Program-made: the position numbers and the translations under genes
Source: Spirochaetia bacterium
Lineage (GTDB): Bacteria; Spirochaetota; Spirochaetia; Treponematales; Treponemataceae
Length of the DNA: 49,762 bases
Assembly (NCBI GenBank): GCA_900767955.1
Contig: CAAGBC010000039.1
Span: 1 to 49,762, forward strand
Direction of reading: 5' to 3'
The notes under the pieces: generated by a model
Told to the model about the DNA's origin: nothing
What the model saw: only the letters and a program-made list of their open reading frames with translations
Database searches by the model: none
Part shown: positions 7,288 through 15,760 of the stretch, piece by piece
How the letters are laid out: every line of letters starts with the position of its first letter
Numbering within the stretch: the first letter of the stretch is position 1

Positions 7288-7910
7288 TATTTCTAATTAT
7301 TTTGGCTATAACAATTACTTCAATTTTAAATATTTTTTTAGTAAAGAAAATTCAAAACAAAACAAATAAATTTTGCTTATATTTTTCCAACATAATTTTT
7401 GCAATAGCATTTATTATATCTATGCTAATCTGTAAATATACAGTAAAAGGAGCAAATATCCTTTTAGATAAACAAATTGCAAAATTAGAAAAAAGTGTGG
7501 AATCATATTATCCAAATGCTCTATCAAAAAAATATAGCACAACCGAATTAAAAAAAATATTAACATCAGTTCTAGAAAAAGAAGAAATTGAAAATAACTT
7601 TGTTATAGCTATTGTTTACGATAATATTTCAGAATTAATAGATTCAGCCCTAGCAACGATAAACTATGTTGAATCTGAAAAAGACACCATCACAATAAAA
7701 GATTCCATTACAAGCATAAAAGAAATAACTCTTTTAGAACTTACAAAACGTATTAGTTACATAAGAAAGTTAACATTTCTAATTTATGTTGCATATATTT
7801 TAATTTCGATCTTTTTAAGTATCCAATTTATAAAAGAACCAACAAAGAAAAATAAAGGAATAACATTTGGAGAAGAAGCAGACAAAACTTCAATCGGAAT
7901 GAAGAATTAA
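7284..7910 (+). CDS. Membrane protein of unknown function
   Basis: 208 residues. Two hydrophobic segments at about 1-20 and 31-51, a soluble helical section with KKYSTTELKKILTSVLEKEE, and a third segment at about 162-182 before a short charged tail. No family recognised. Last gene of the G10-promoter operon, starting in an ATGA overlap with the preceding stop; a terminator follows at 7951-7982. Confidence 0.65.
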   Translation: MIFLIILAITITSILNIFLVKKIQNKTNKFCLYFSNIIFAIAFIISMLICKYTVKGANILLDKQIAKLEKSVESYYPNALSKKYSTTELKKILTSVLEKEEIENNFVIAIVYDNISELIDSALATINYVESEKDTITIKDSITSIKEITLLELTKRISYIRKLTFLIYVAYILISIFLSIQFIKEPTKKNKGITFGEEADKTSIGMKN

Positions 7911-7950
7911 ACCACTAGAACGGGACAGGGATTGTATGGGCCTTGTAAAA

Positions 7951-7982
7951 AAATAAAACACAAGATTGTGTTTTATTTTTTT
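7951..7982 (+). terminator. Rho-independent terminator of the G10-promoter operon
   Basis: Stem AATAAAACACAA with TTGTGTTTTATT around a two-base loop, with A-run and T-run on the two sides, so it could act in both directions. Confidence 0.85.
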
Positions 7983-8061
7983 ATGGAGTGCTTGCACGAA
8001 ACCCAGAAAAGCCCGGTTTTGCTTGAAACAAGCAAAAGTCCCCCAAAAAAAGTAAAAAAAA

Positions 8062-8132
8062 TAGAAAGATGTATCCAACGATTTTAATTATTGCCATAAC
8101 AAAAATTAAATACAACTGGATACATCTTTCTA
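8062..8132 (-). terminator. Terminator with a 16-bp stem and long loop
   Basis: Perfect 16-bp inverted repeat TAGAAAGATGTATCCA (8062-8077, 8117-8132) with a 39-base loop. On the minus strand it is followed by eight T, fitting termination of the barrel gene ending at 8183. The stem is long for a plain terminator, so a mobile repeat that supplies a terminator is possible. Confidence 0.7.
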
Positions 8133-8182
8133 TTCAACTATAATATTCTTTTAGAATATCATTTTTTATTGGTCAAAATAAC

Positions 8183-8863
8183 TTATTTATCCCAACCACG
8201 GTCACCGAAGTTACAAACAACTCCAAGATATACCTTAAAACGCTGTGCTAAATCAATATCAAAATCTTGATTTGAAATTTTATCACCATCATCGAAAAGA
8301 TAAGTTGTACCTGCACCGCCACCAACTGAATATTGAACACCAGCATCAATACCAAAATGGAAAGCATCTTTATTTAACAACCAAAGTCTGTAACCAGCAT
8401 CAAGATTAAAACCAACATCACAGCCAAATTTTATTGCTGCAGAATTTCCTGTAACTTCTTTCAATAAATAATCTATATTAAAAGCAAGCCCTGGAGAAAC
8501 AAAAATACCATTATTATTATTGATATTAAATCTGAATGCAGGTCCAATTATAAAACTTGCATTATAACCAAGGTCATATTCTGTGTCTAATTCAGTATCT
8601 TTAGTATAAACTAAAACTTGTTCACCAACATTTAATCCCACATCAAAATGTTTTGAAGAATAAAAGAAAAAATTAGCTTTTACTTCTTCTCCTACAGGGC
8701 AAACATATTTACTATCGCCTTCAGAAGTAATTCCACCAGTAGTAATTTTGTTTGTCTGAGAATAAACAGGTGCAAAAACTAAATTTGCACTTAATTCAAT
8801 ATTTGCAAATGCCGCAGTAATTGCAAACCCAAATGTAGCTAAAATAGCAAGAATCTTTTTCAT
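8183..8863 (-). CDS. Outer-membrane beta-barrel protein
   Basis: 226 residues from the ATG at 8861-8863, which has GGAG at normal distance; an upstream in-frame start lacks this. Signal peptide MKKILAILATFGFAITAAFA is cleaved after AFA. The mature part alternates polar and hydrophobic residues in short strands (for example HFDVGLNVGEQVLVY, GIFVSPGLAFNIDYLL, FHFGIDAGVQYSVG) and ends in VYLGVVCNF, as in small treponemal eight-stranded barrels. Stand-alone gene with its own terminator. Ligand or role unknown; it may be a surface antigen or porin-like protein. Confidence 0.82.
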   Translation of the reverse strand: MKKILAILATFGFAITAAFANIELSANLVFAPVYSQTNKITTGGITSEGDSKYVCPVGEEVKANFFFYSSKHFDVGLNVGEQVLVYTKDTELDTEYDLGYNASFIIGPAFRFNINNNNGIFVSPGLAFNIDYLLKEVTGNSAAIKFGCDVGFNLDAGYRLWLLNKDAFHFGIDAGVQYSVGGGAGTTYLFDDGDKISNQDFDIDLAQRFKVYLGVVCNFGDRGWDK

Positions 8864-9168
8864 AAAAAACTCCTTACAAAATATCAATTTACGATTTGAT
8901 TTTTTACTATAACACTTTGTTAAATTTTACACTAGCATTAAAAAAGAAATCGACATTTTTAGCTAACAGCAGAATCTGCTTTTATACACAGAGTTTCCAT
9001 TCCGCAACCAATATCAACACCTTTCGGCACGATTAATTATCTCGTTGCGGGATTCTTGCTGTTCGAACCTTTATGGATATTACTATAACAGAGGCAAATT
9101 CACTCATCACGGAAAATTTAGTGCGAAACACCTGAATAATCCCACAAAACATATAATTAACACAGCAA

Positions 9169-9196
9169 TGTCATTCCGAACTAGTTTCGGAATCTC
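9169..9196 (+). repeat. GTCAT-type palindromic dispersed repeat
   Basis: GTCATTCCGAACTAGTTTCGG then AATCTCAT: arms TTCCGAA and TTCGGAA. Relatives at 17386, 17429, 30317, 42273, 47964, 49561 and 49732. Similar palindromic units are scattered through many bacterial genomes. Confidence 0.75.
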
Positions 9197-9258
9197 ATAA
9201 AAACAATGTTAGAAACGCTGAAACAACATCGGCGCAACTTTTCAAAAATCCCTAATCA

Positions 9259-9287
9259 TTGAAATTTATACATATATATTGTAGTAT
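9259..9287 (+). promoter_or_regulatory. prfA promoter, leaderless type
   Basis: TTGAAA (9259-9264), 17-base spacer, TAGTAT (9282-9287), then 6 bases to the ATG. No Shine-Dalgarno is present. Confidence 0.6.
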
Positions 9288-9293
9288 TTGCTC

Positions 9294-10388
9294 ATGGATT
9301 TACTAAAAAAACTTGAAGACTGCGCTAAACGATATGAAGTTGTTCAGCAGTTAATTATGGACCCTGATTTGGTTAAGGATCCTGTAAAGTACAAAAATAC
9401 TATGCGTGAAAACGGTCATCTTTCTGAAGTTTGCGCCCTTTATGAAGAATACAAAAAGGTTTTGCAAGGTATTGAAGACGATAAAATTATTATTACCGAA
9501 GAAGAAGACCAAGATATGAAGGAAATGGCTCGTGAAGAGCTAAAGGAATTAGAAGAAAGAGTTCCACAACTTGAAGCTGAAATTAAATTAAAATTAATTC
9601 CGCCTGATCCACTTGATGAAAAAAATATTATCCTTGAAATCCGTAGTGCCGCTGGTGGTGACGAAGCAAGTTTGTTTGTTCGCGACTTGTGGGAAATGTA
9701 CACTCACCTTGCTGACCGTCGTGGTTGGAAATGTGAAACTATGGAAGCACAAGAAACTGAAGTTGGTGGATTTAACAAAATCGTAACTTCTATCAGTGGT
9801 AAATTTGTTTACGGAACTTTGCGTTGGGAATCTGGAGTTCACCGTGTTCAGCGTGTTCCTGCAACAGAAAGCCAAGGGCGTTTACAGACTTCAACTGTTA
9901 CAGTTGCAGTTTTACCAGAAGCAGAAGAAACTGAAATTGAAATCAAACAAAGCGATGTTCGTATTGATGTTATGAGAGCTGGTGGCCCTGGTGGACAGTG
10001 TGTTAACACTACAGACTCTGCTGTTCGTTTGACTCATATTCCAACTGGACTTGTTGTTATTCAGCAGGATGAAAAAAGCCAAATCAAAAACAAAGAAAAA
10101 GCTTTCCGCGTTTTAAGAGCTAGACTTTTTGACCTTGAAGAAAGTAAAAAGCAATCTGAACGCGCTGACGCTCGTAAAAGCATGGTTGGTAGTGGCGCAA
10201 GAAGTGAAAAAATTCGTACTTACAACTATCCACAAGACCGTGTTACTGACCACAGAATTAACTACAGCCAGCACAATCTTCCATCATTTATGATGGGCGA
10301 TATGGACGACATGATTGACGCTTTAAATGTTTATGCAAAAGAAGAACAACTTAAAGCTGATGTTGCTTCATTAGAAAGTAATTCTTAA
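9294..10388 (+). CDS. prfA: Peptide chain release factor 1
   Basis: 364 residues, the usual RF1 length. RF1 recognises UAA and UAG in the ribosomal A site and triggers peptide release. The stop-codon-reading tripeptide is in RVPATESQGR (PAT, the RF1-specific form), and the catalytic GGQ is in RAGGPGGQCVNTTDSAV near residue 233, the glutamine being the methylation target of the next gene's product. A second basic helix SQIKNKEKAFRVLRARL follows. The start was set at the ATG at 9294: a TTG two codons upstream has no support. A promoter sits immediately before the ATG. prmC follows after nine bases. Confidence 0.97.
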   Translation: MDLLKKLEDCAKRYEVVQQLIMDPDLVKDPVKYKNTMRENGHLSEVCALYEEYKKVLQGIEDDKIIITEEEDQDMKEMAREELKELEERVPQLEAEIKLKLIPPDPLDEKNIILEIRSAAGGDEASLFVRDLWEMYTHLADRRGWKCETMEAQETEVGGFNKIVTSISGKFVYGTLRWESGVHRVQRVPATESQGRLQTSTVTVAVLPEAEETEIEIKQSDVRIDVMRAGGPGGQCVNTTDSAVRLTHIPTGLVVIQQDEKSQIKNKEKAFRVLRARLFDLEESKKQSERADARKSMVGSGARSEKIRTYNYPQDRVTDHRINYSQHNLPSFMMGDMDDMIDALNVYAKEEQLKADVASLESNS

Positions 10389-10397
10389 TGGTTTTTT

Positions 10398-11396
10398 ATG
10401 ACAATTAAAAATGCAAGAAAGCTTGCAAGTGCCGCTCTTGTTTCTGAAGATGCGGCATTTTTTTTGCAAGAATTATCAGAAAATGTAAAAACTTCTCTCA
10501 ACACACACGATTTCAATTCATTTGTTCCTTCTACTTCACCTGTTCTTGATGTTGATTGCATTTTGTGTTTTGTTTTGCAAAAAAATAAAACTTACCTTTT
10601 GTTAAACCAAAATGAAGAATTAACTTCCCAGTGTGAATTAAATTTTGCCAATGCAATTTTTTTACGCAGAACAGGGCTTCCTGTAGCTTACATTACAGGC
10701 CACAAGGAATTTTTTGGCTACGATTTTATAGTTTCTCCAGATGTTTTAATTCCAAAGCCAGATACAGAAATTCTTGTTGAAAAAGCAATTGATTACATAA
10801 AAGAAAAAGTTTTTGCAAATCCAAATAAAATTTTAACAATTTGTGATATGTGTACAGGAAGTGGTTGCATTGGACTTTCCGTGTTAAAAAACCTTATCGA
10901 AGAAAAATTAATTCCACAAAATCGCATTCCAAAATTTGTGTTAGTTGATATCAGTTCAAAAGCTTTGGAAATTGCAATAAAAAATTATGAAAACCTTATT
11001 CCCAAAGAATATTCACAACGCGTTCAGTTTGTACAAAGCAATTTATTCAGCAATGTAACAGGAACTTTTGATGTAATTTTAACAAATCCACCGTATATTC
11101 CTGCAACTTTAGTAACAGATTTGTTAAAAGACGGACGGAACGAACCAACTCTTGCGTTAAACGGCGACATTACCGAAACTGGAGATGCTTCAAATTCAGA
11201 TGATGGGTTAGAAATTATTAGACGCTTAGTTCCTCAAGCTTTTGATAAACTTATTTACAACGGAATTTTACTTATGGAAACTGGGGAATATAACGCAGAA
11301 GACACAAGCAAATTGGAAAAATCAATTGGCTTTAGAAACATTTGCATTCACAAAGATTTATCTGGGCAACTTCGGGTTGTTGAAGGCATAAAATAG
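10398..11396 (+). CDS. prmC: Release factor glutamine methyltransferase
   Basis: 332 residues. Methylates the GGQ glutamine of release factors using S-adenosylmethionine. The N-terminal helical domain is followed by PVAYITGHKEFFGYDF and LIPKPDTEILVE, the SAM motif CDMCTGSGCIGLSV, and the catalytic NPPY in ILTNPPYIPAT that holds the amide substrate. It is longer than typical (about 280 residues), with extra sequence in the N-terminal domain and an insert after NPPY (ALNGDITETGDASNSDDGLE). Nine bases after prfA and without its own ribosome site, so probably translationally coupled; this pairing is conserved in bacteria. Confidence 0.95.
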   Translation: MTIKNARKLASAALVSEDAAFFLQELSENVKTSLNTHDFNSFVPSTSPVLDVDCILCFVLQKNKTYLLLNQNEELTSQCELNFANAIFLRRTGLPVAYITGHKEFFGYDFIVSPDVLIPKPDTEILVEKAIDYIKEKVFANPNKILTICDMCTGSGCIGLSVLKNLIEEKLIPQNRIPKFVLVDISSKALEIAIKNYENLIPKEYSQRVQFVQSNLFSNVTGTFDVILTNPPYIPATLVTDLLKDGRNEPTLALNGDITETGDASNSDDGLEIIRRLVPQAFDKLIYNGILLMETGEYNAEDTSKLEKSIGFRNICIHKDLSGQLRVVEGIK

Positions 11397-11408
11397 AAAC
11401 GCTATAAT
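11380..11408 (+). promoter_or_regulatory. Internal promoter before the HAD nucleotidase, leaderless type
   Basis: TTGAAG (11380-11385), 17-base spacer, TATAAT (11403-11408), 6 bases to the ATG at 11415. The -35 overlaps the last codons of prmC. Confidence 0.7.
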
Positions 11409-11414
11409 TAATAT

Positions 11415-12113
11415 ATGTCTATTGAATATCTTATTTTTGATTTAGATAACACACTTTATCCAAGTTCTGCGCAAATGGATAAAGGAATTACAACACGCAT
11501 GATGAATTGCGTTGCAGAATTTTTTAACACTTCCTATGAAGAAGCTGTAAAAATCAGAGCTGAACACATAACTAATTTTTCTACTACTTTAGAATGGTTA
11601 CGCAGCGAAGGTCTTACCGATATTGAAACTTATTTTTCAAAAGTTCATCCACAAAACGAAGCAGACGAATTGCAACCAGACACAAAACTTCGTCCCTTTT
11701 TGGAAGCAATTTCTTTGCCAAAAATCATTTTAACAAATGCACCACGGGAACACGCCCAACGAGTTTTGGATAAATTACAAATTGCAGATTTGTTCATTGA
11801 TATTTGCGACATCAGAAGTAGTAATTTTTACGGAAAACCATATCCCTTGTCTTTTGAAATTGCACTTCAAAAAATAGGAGGAACTATAAACAATTCCCTA
11901 TTTATTGATGATATGCAAAAATATGTTGACGGATACACCGCTTTAGGTGGAACTGCTGTTCTTGTTGGAAATAAAAACGGAAAACCTTTAGAAAAAGATG
12001 CAAAACCAATGCAAGCAATTCAAAACAAAAAACAAGGAACTTTGTATAAAATTCAAAATATCTATGAATTAACAGATTTATTAGATAAATTAAATAAAAA
12101 CGCTACGAAATAG
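11415..12113 (+). CDS. HAD-family pyrimidine 5'-nucleotidase-like phosphatase
   Basis: 232 residues. Motif I IFDLDNTLYPSSAQM at the N-terminus (Asp nucleophile and acid-base pair), the helical cap with MMNCVAEFF, motif II ILTNAPREHAQRVL, a lysine in SSNFYGKPYP and motif III LFIDDMQKYVDG. DNTLYP is the signature of the yeast Sdt1/Phm8-like pyrimidine nucleotidase branch, so UMP, CMP or pyridoxal phosphate are likely substrates; exact specificity cannot be read. It lacks a Shine-Dalgarno but has a TATAAT six bases before the ATG. Although adjacent to prmC it therefore has its own leaderless promoter. Confidence 0.88.
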   Translation: MSIEYLIFDLDNTLYPSSAQMDKGITTRMMNCVAEFFNTSYEEAVKIRAEHITNFSTTLEWLRSEGLTDIETYFSKVHPQNEADELQPDTKLRPFLEAISLPKIILTNAPREHAQRVLDKLQIADLFIDICDIRSSNFYGKPYPLSFEIALQKIGGTINNSLFIDDMQKYVDGYTALGGTAVLVGNKNGKPLEKDAKPMQAIQNKKQGTLYKIQNIYELTDLLDKLNKNATK

Positions 12114-12133
12114 GATAAAACACGGAGTAAAAA

Positions 12134-13486
12134 ATGAAAGACACTTTAATAAAAGAATACAAATCTTTTTTAGACAATGGCAAAACAGAACGAGAATGTG
12201 TTTGCCAAATTATTGAAAAAGCAAGAAACGCTGGTTACAAAGACATAAACGAATATTCCCAATTAAAAGTTGGTGACAAAGTTTATATCACAAAAATGAA
12301 CAAAGCCATTATGCTTTTTAACATTGGAACAGAAAATATTGAAAACGGAATGAATATTCTTGGTGCTCACATTGATTCACCTCGTCTTGACTGCAAACAA
12401 AATCCTCTTATCGAAAAAGATTTTATGGTTTATTTAAACACACACTACTACGGTGGAATAAAAAAATACCAGTGGGTTACAATTCCTCTTGCATTGCACG
12501 GTGTAATTTGCAAAAAAGACGGAACTACTGTAAATGTAAATATTGGAGAAGCAATTGACGACCCAGTATTCTGTATTTCCGATATTCTTCCACACTTGGC
12601 ACAAGACCAAATGAAAGAAAAAGCATCTGATGTAATCAAAGGAGAAGACTTGGATGTAATTTTTGGTTCTTCAATTCCAACAAAAAAATCTGATACTAAA
12701 CAAGAAACTAAAACTGATGATGCAAATCCAAAAGGAAAAAAATTAATTTTAAGTTTATTAAAAGACAAATATAATATAGAAGAAAAAGACTTTGAATCTG
12801 CCGAATTAGAAATTGTTCCAGCTGGCAACGCAAGAGATTTAGGTTTAGACCGTTCATTAATTTTAGCTTATGGACAAGACGACCGTTCCTGTGCTTTTGC
12901 ATCATTCAAAGCAATGCTTGAAGTTGAAAAAGTAAATAAAACTACTTGTTGTATTTGCGTAGACAAAGAAGAAATTGGAAGCGTTGGTGCAACAGGAATG
13001 GCTAGCCATGTTTTTGAAAACGCTGTTGCAGAAATTATTGCAAAATTACTTCCTTACAGCGATTTAACATTGCGCAGATGTTTAGCAAATTCAAATATGC
13101 TTTCTAGCGATGTAAACGCAGCTTTTGACCCAATGAATCCAGGATTATATGACAAAGACAACGCTTCATTCCTTGGTGGCGGAATTGTATTCAACAAATA
13201 CACAGGTTCCCGTGGAAAAAGTGGCGCCAGTGACGCAAACCCAGAATTTATTGCAAAACTTCGCAAAATTAATGATGATGCAAATGTTTCTTATCAAATG
13301 GCAGAATTAGGAAAAGTTGACCAAGGCGGTGGCGGAACAATTGCATATCTTGCAGCAAAATATGGAATGAATGTTATTGACGCTGGTGTTGCAGTTTTAA
13401 GTATGCACGCACCTTGGGAAATCGTTTCAAAAGAAGATATGTATCAAGCATATAGCTGTTACAAAGCATTCTTACAAGCTAATTAA
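12134..13486 (+). CDS. M18-family aminopeptidase
   Basis: 450 residues, typical for the dinuclear-zinc M18 family (aspartyl aminopeptidase, yeast Ape1/Ape4, bacterial ApeA/ApeB). Metal-ligand regions: GAHIDSPRLD (His near residue 79), YGQDDRSCAFASFKAM (Asp near 248), DKEEIGSVGATGM (catalytic Glu near 279) and a C-terminal SMHAPWEIVSKEDMYQA (His near 424). It trims N-terminal residues from peptides in the cytosol. GGAG precedes the ATG. It follows the nucleotidase by 20 bases and is probably cotranscribed. Confidence 0.93.
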   Translation: MKDTLIKEYKSFLDNGKTERECVCQIIEKARNAGYKDINEYSQLKVGDKVYITKMNKAIMLFNIGTENIENGMNILGAHIDSPRLDCKQNPLIEKDFMVYLNTHYYGGIKKYQWVTIPLALHGVICKKDGTTVNVNIGEAIDDPVFCISDILPHLAQDQMKEKASDVIKGEDLDVIFGSSIPTKKSDTKQETKTDDANPKGKKLILSLLKDKYNIEEKDFESAELEIVPAGNARDLGLDRSLILAYGQDDRSCAFASFKAMLEVEKVNKTTCCICVDKEEIGSVGATGMASHVFENAVAEIIAKLLPYSDLTLRRCLANSNMLSSDVNAAFDPMNPGLYDKDNASFLGGGIVFNKYTGSRGKSGASDANPEFIAKLRKINDDANVSYQMAELGKVDQGGGGTIAYLAAKYGMNVIDAGVAVLSMHAPWEIVSKEDMYQAYSCYKAFLQAN

Positions 13487-13495
13487 TTTTTATAC

Positions 13496-13524
13496 TTGAA
13501 TTAGCTTTAATTAAACTGTATAAC
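13496..13524 (+). promoter_or_regulatory. glnN promoter
   Basis: TTGAAT (13496-13501), 17-base spacer, TATAAC (13519-13524), followed by a 30-base leader with GAGGA before the ATG. Confidence 0.6.
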
Positions 13525-13553
13525 TTTTGTATACATAAAATGTGAGGATTTTT

Positions 13554-15644
13554 ATGCACAATGTTCCAGAATTATTTGGTAGTAATGTTTTTAATCAAAA
13601 AGTAATGCAGGAACTTCTTCCTAAAGAAACTTTTAAATTACTAAAAAAAACATTAGATGATGGCATTCCATTAGATTTAGATGTTGCAAACCAAGTTGCA
13701 CACGCAATGAAAGAATGGGCAATTTCAAAAGGCGCTACACACTTTACACATTGGTTTCAGCCATTAACTGGAATTACTGCAGAAAAACACGACAGTTTTA
13801 TTACACCAGCAAAAGATGGTGAAGTAATCATGGAATTCAGTGGAAAGGAACTTGTAAAAGGGGAACCTGATGCATCTTCATTTCCATCTGGAGGTCGTCG
13901 TACAACTTTTGAAGCTCGTGGATACACAGTTTGGGATCCAACAGCATACCCTTTTGTAAAAGATCATTCACTTTGTATTCCAACTGCGTTCTGTTCCTAC
14001 ACAGGAGAAGCTTTAGACAAAAAAACTCCACTACTTCGTTCAATGGAAGTATTAAATCGTGAAGCAGTTCGCATATTAAAATTGTTCGGAAATGAAAATG
14101 TTAAACGAGTTTCTACAACTGTAGGCCCTGAACAAGAATATTTTTTAGTTGATGAAAAATTATACAACCAACGCAAAGATTTAAGAATGACAGGCCGCAC
14201 ACTTTTTGGAGCAAAACCTTCAAAAGGACAAGAAATGGACGACCAATATTATGCAGCGCTAAAACCTCGAATTGTTGCATACATGGAAGAACTAAACATT
14301 GAACTTTGGAAATTAGGAATTCTTTCCAAAACAGAACATAATGAAGTTGCACCAGCTCAGCACGAAATGGCACCAATTTTTTCTACTACAAACCTTTCTG
14401 CTGACCAAAATCAGCTTACAATGGAAGTAATGAAAAAAGTTGCTCGCCGTCATGGGCTTGTTTGCTTGTTACATGAAAAACCATTTGCAGGATTAAACGG
14501 AAGCGGTAAACACAACAACTGGTCAATGTCTACAAACGAAGGTGAAAACTTGCTTGAACCTGGTGATACACCTGCAAAAAATGCGCAATTCCTTTTGTTC
14601 CTTACTGCTGTGATTAAAGCTGTTGATGAAAATCAGGATTTATTACGCATTTCTGTTGCCAGTGCAGGAAACGACCACCGCCTTGGAGCAAACGAAGCAC
14701 CTCCTGCAATTATTTCTATGTATTTAGGTGATGAATTACAAGCTGTTTTGGAATCAATCAAAAACGGAACTGCTTATGATTCAAAGCGCAAACAAAAAAT
14801 GAAGATTGGCGTTGATGTTCTTCCGTTTATTCCAAAAGATTCAACAGACAGAAACAGAACTTCTCCATTTGCTTTTACAGGAAATAAATTTGAATTCCGT
14901 TCTTTAGGTTCTTCACTTTCTATTTCTGGGCCAAACACAACGCTAAATGCAATTGTTGCAAACACATTAAAACAATTCGCTGATGAACTAGAAAAAGCAA
15001 AAGATTTTGAAAACTCACTTCACAAATTAATCCGCCGTGAAATCACAGAACATTGGAAAATTATTTTTAATGGTAACGGATATGATGCTAGCTGGGTCGA
15101 AGAAGCACAACAAAGAGGCTTACTAAATCTAAAAACACTTCCAGATGCAATGGCTGAATATCTTAATCCAAAAAATATAAAACTTTTCACAGATATGGGA
15201 GTTTATACTCAAATCGAAATGGAAAGTCACTATGATATTAAACTTGAAAAATATTGTCAGGTTTTAAATATCGAAGTTGAAACAATGTTAGAAATGATTA
15301 ACAAAGATATTCTTCCTGCAGTTTTCAAATATATGAATGCTATTAGTGATACAGTAATCAAAGTAAAACAGGCATTCCCAGAAGCAGAATGTAGTGCAGA
15401 AAAGATTCTTTTGCAAAAACTAGATTCCCATGTAAATAATCTTTCAAAAAAAGCTGATGAAATTTGGATAAAACATAATGAAGCAAACAAACTTACTAAC
15501 ATTATGGAATGTGCAAAAGCTTATGCAAATGAAATTTTACCAGCAATGGAAGAAGCAAGATATTTTGCTGACGAAATGGAACCTTTGCTTGGGGAAGAAT
15601 ACAAACCATTCCCTTCTTATGAAGATTTACTTTTTAGAATTTAA
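13554..15644 (+). CDS. glnN: Glutamine synthetase type III
   Basis: 696 residues, near the roughly 700-730 of GSIII and much longer than GSI. Makes glutamine from glutamate, ammonia and ATP as a large ring-stacked dodecamer. Diagnostic stretches: the N-terminal HFTHWFQPLTG and PSGGRRTTFEARGY, the glutamate/metal site VGPEQEYFLVD, the ATP/ammonia region EVAPAQHEMAPIF, KHNNWSMST, GNDHRLGANEAPPAI, and the FRSLGSS region. GSIII is common in Bacteroidetes and anaerobic gut bacteria and in treponemes. The ATG at 13554 has GAGGA six bases upstream, preferred over a GTG four codons earlier. Own promoter; a bidirectional terminator separates it from convergent purD. Confidence 0.97.
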   Translation: MHNVPELFGSNVFNQKVMQELLPKETFKLLKKTLDDGIPLDLDVANQVAHAMKEWAISKGATHFTHWFQPLTGITAEKHDSFITPAKDGEVIMEFSGKELVKGEPDASSFPSGGRRTTFEARGYTVWDPTAYPFVKDHSLCIPTAFCSYTGEALDKKTPLLRSMEVLNREAVRILKLFGNENVKRVSTTVGPEQEYFLVDEKLYNQRKDLRMTGRTLFGAKPSKGQEMDDQYYAALKPRIVAYMEELNIELWKLGILSKTEHNEVAPAQHEMAPIFSTTNLSADQNQLTMEVMKKVARRHGLVCLLHEKPFAGLNGSGKHNNWSMSTNEGENLLEPGDTPAKNAQFLLFLTAVIKAVDENQDLLRISVASAGNDHRLGANEAPPAIISMYLGDELQAVLESIKNGTAYDSKRKQKMKIGVDVLPFIPKDSTDRNRTSPFAFTGNKFEFRSLGSSLSISGPNTTLNAIVANTLKQFADELEKAKDFENSLHKLIRREITEHWKIIFNGNGYDASWVEEAQQRGLLNLKTLPDAMAEYLNPKNIKLFTDMGVYTQIEMESHYDIKLEKYCQVLNIEVETMLEMINKDILPAVFKYMNAISDTVIKVKQAFPEAECSAEKILLQKLDSHVNNLSKKADEIWIKHNEANKLTNIMECAKAYANEILPAMEEARYFADEMEPLLGEEYKPFPSYEDLLFRI

Positions 15645-15662
15645 TTCTAATTAAAAACCAAA

Positions 15663-15726
15663 TAAAAAAGGCTGTAACTTTTGTGAAATCAAATTACGAA
15701 AATCACAATTGTACAGCCTTTTTTTT
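15663..15726. terminator. Bidirectional terminator between glnN and purD
   Basis: AAAAAAGGCTGTAACTTTTGTG and CACAATTGTACAGCCTTTT form a long interrupted stem with A- and T-runs at the two ends. Confidence 0.85.
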
Positions 15727-15760
15727 GCAATAATTATTTATTGCAAATTGTATTTATAAA

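Larger units (their letters stand above)
8864..9293. other. Intergenic repeat region between barrel gene and prfA
   Basis: 430 bases without a gene. It holds a short palindrome GCAGAATCTGC (about 8969-8979), an inverted repeat CCGCAAC/GTTGCGG (9002-9008, 9044-9050), a dispersed GTCATTCCGAAC element (9169-9196) and the prfA promoter. Confidence 0.6.

Noticed and set aside
9002..9050. Possible tRNA or small RNA in the CCGCAAC/GTTGCGG inverted repeat
   Set aside because: No cloverleaf arms, no T-loop or CCA-like end; arms are too far apart and unsupported by a promoter.
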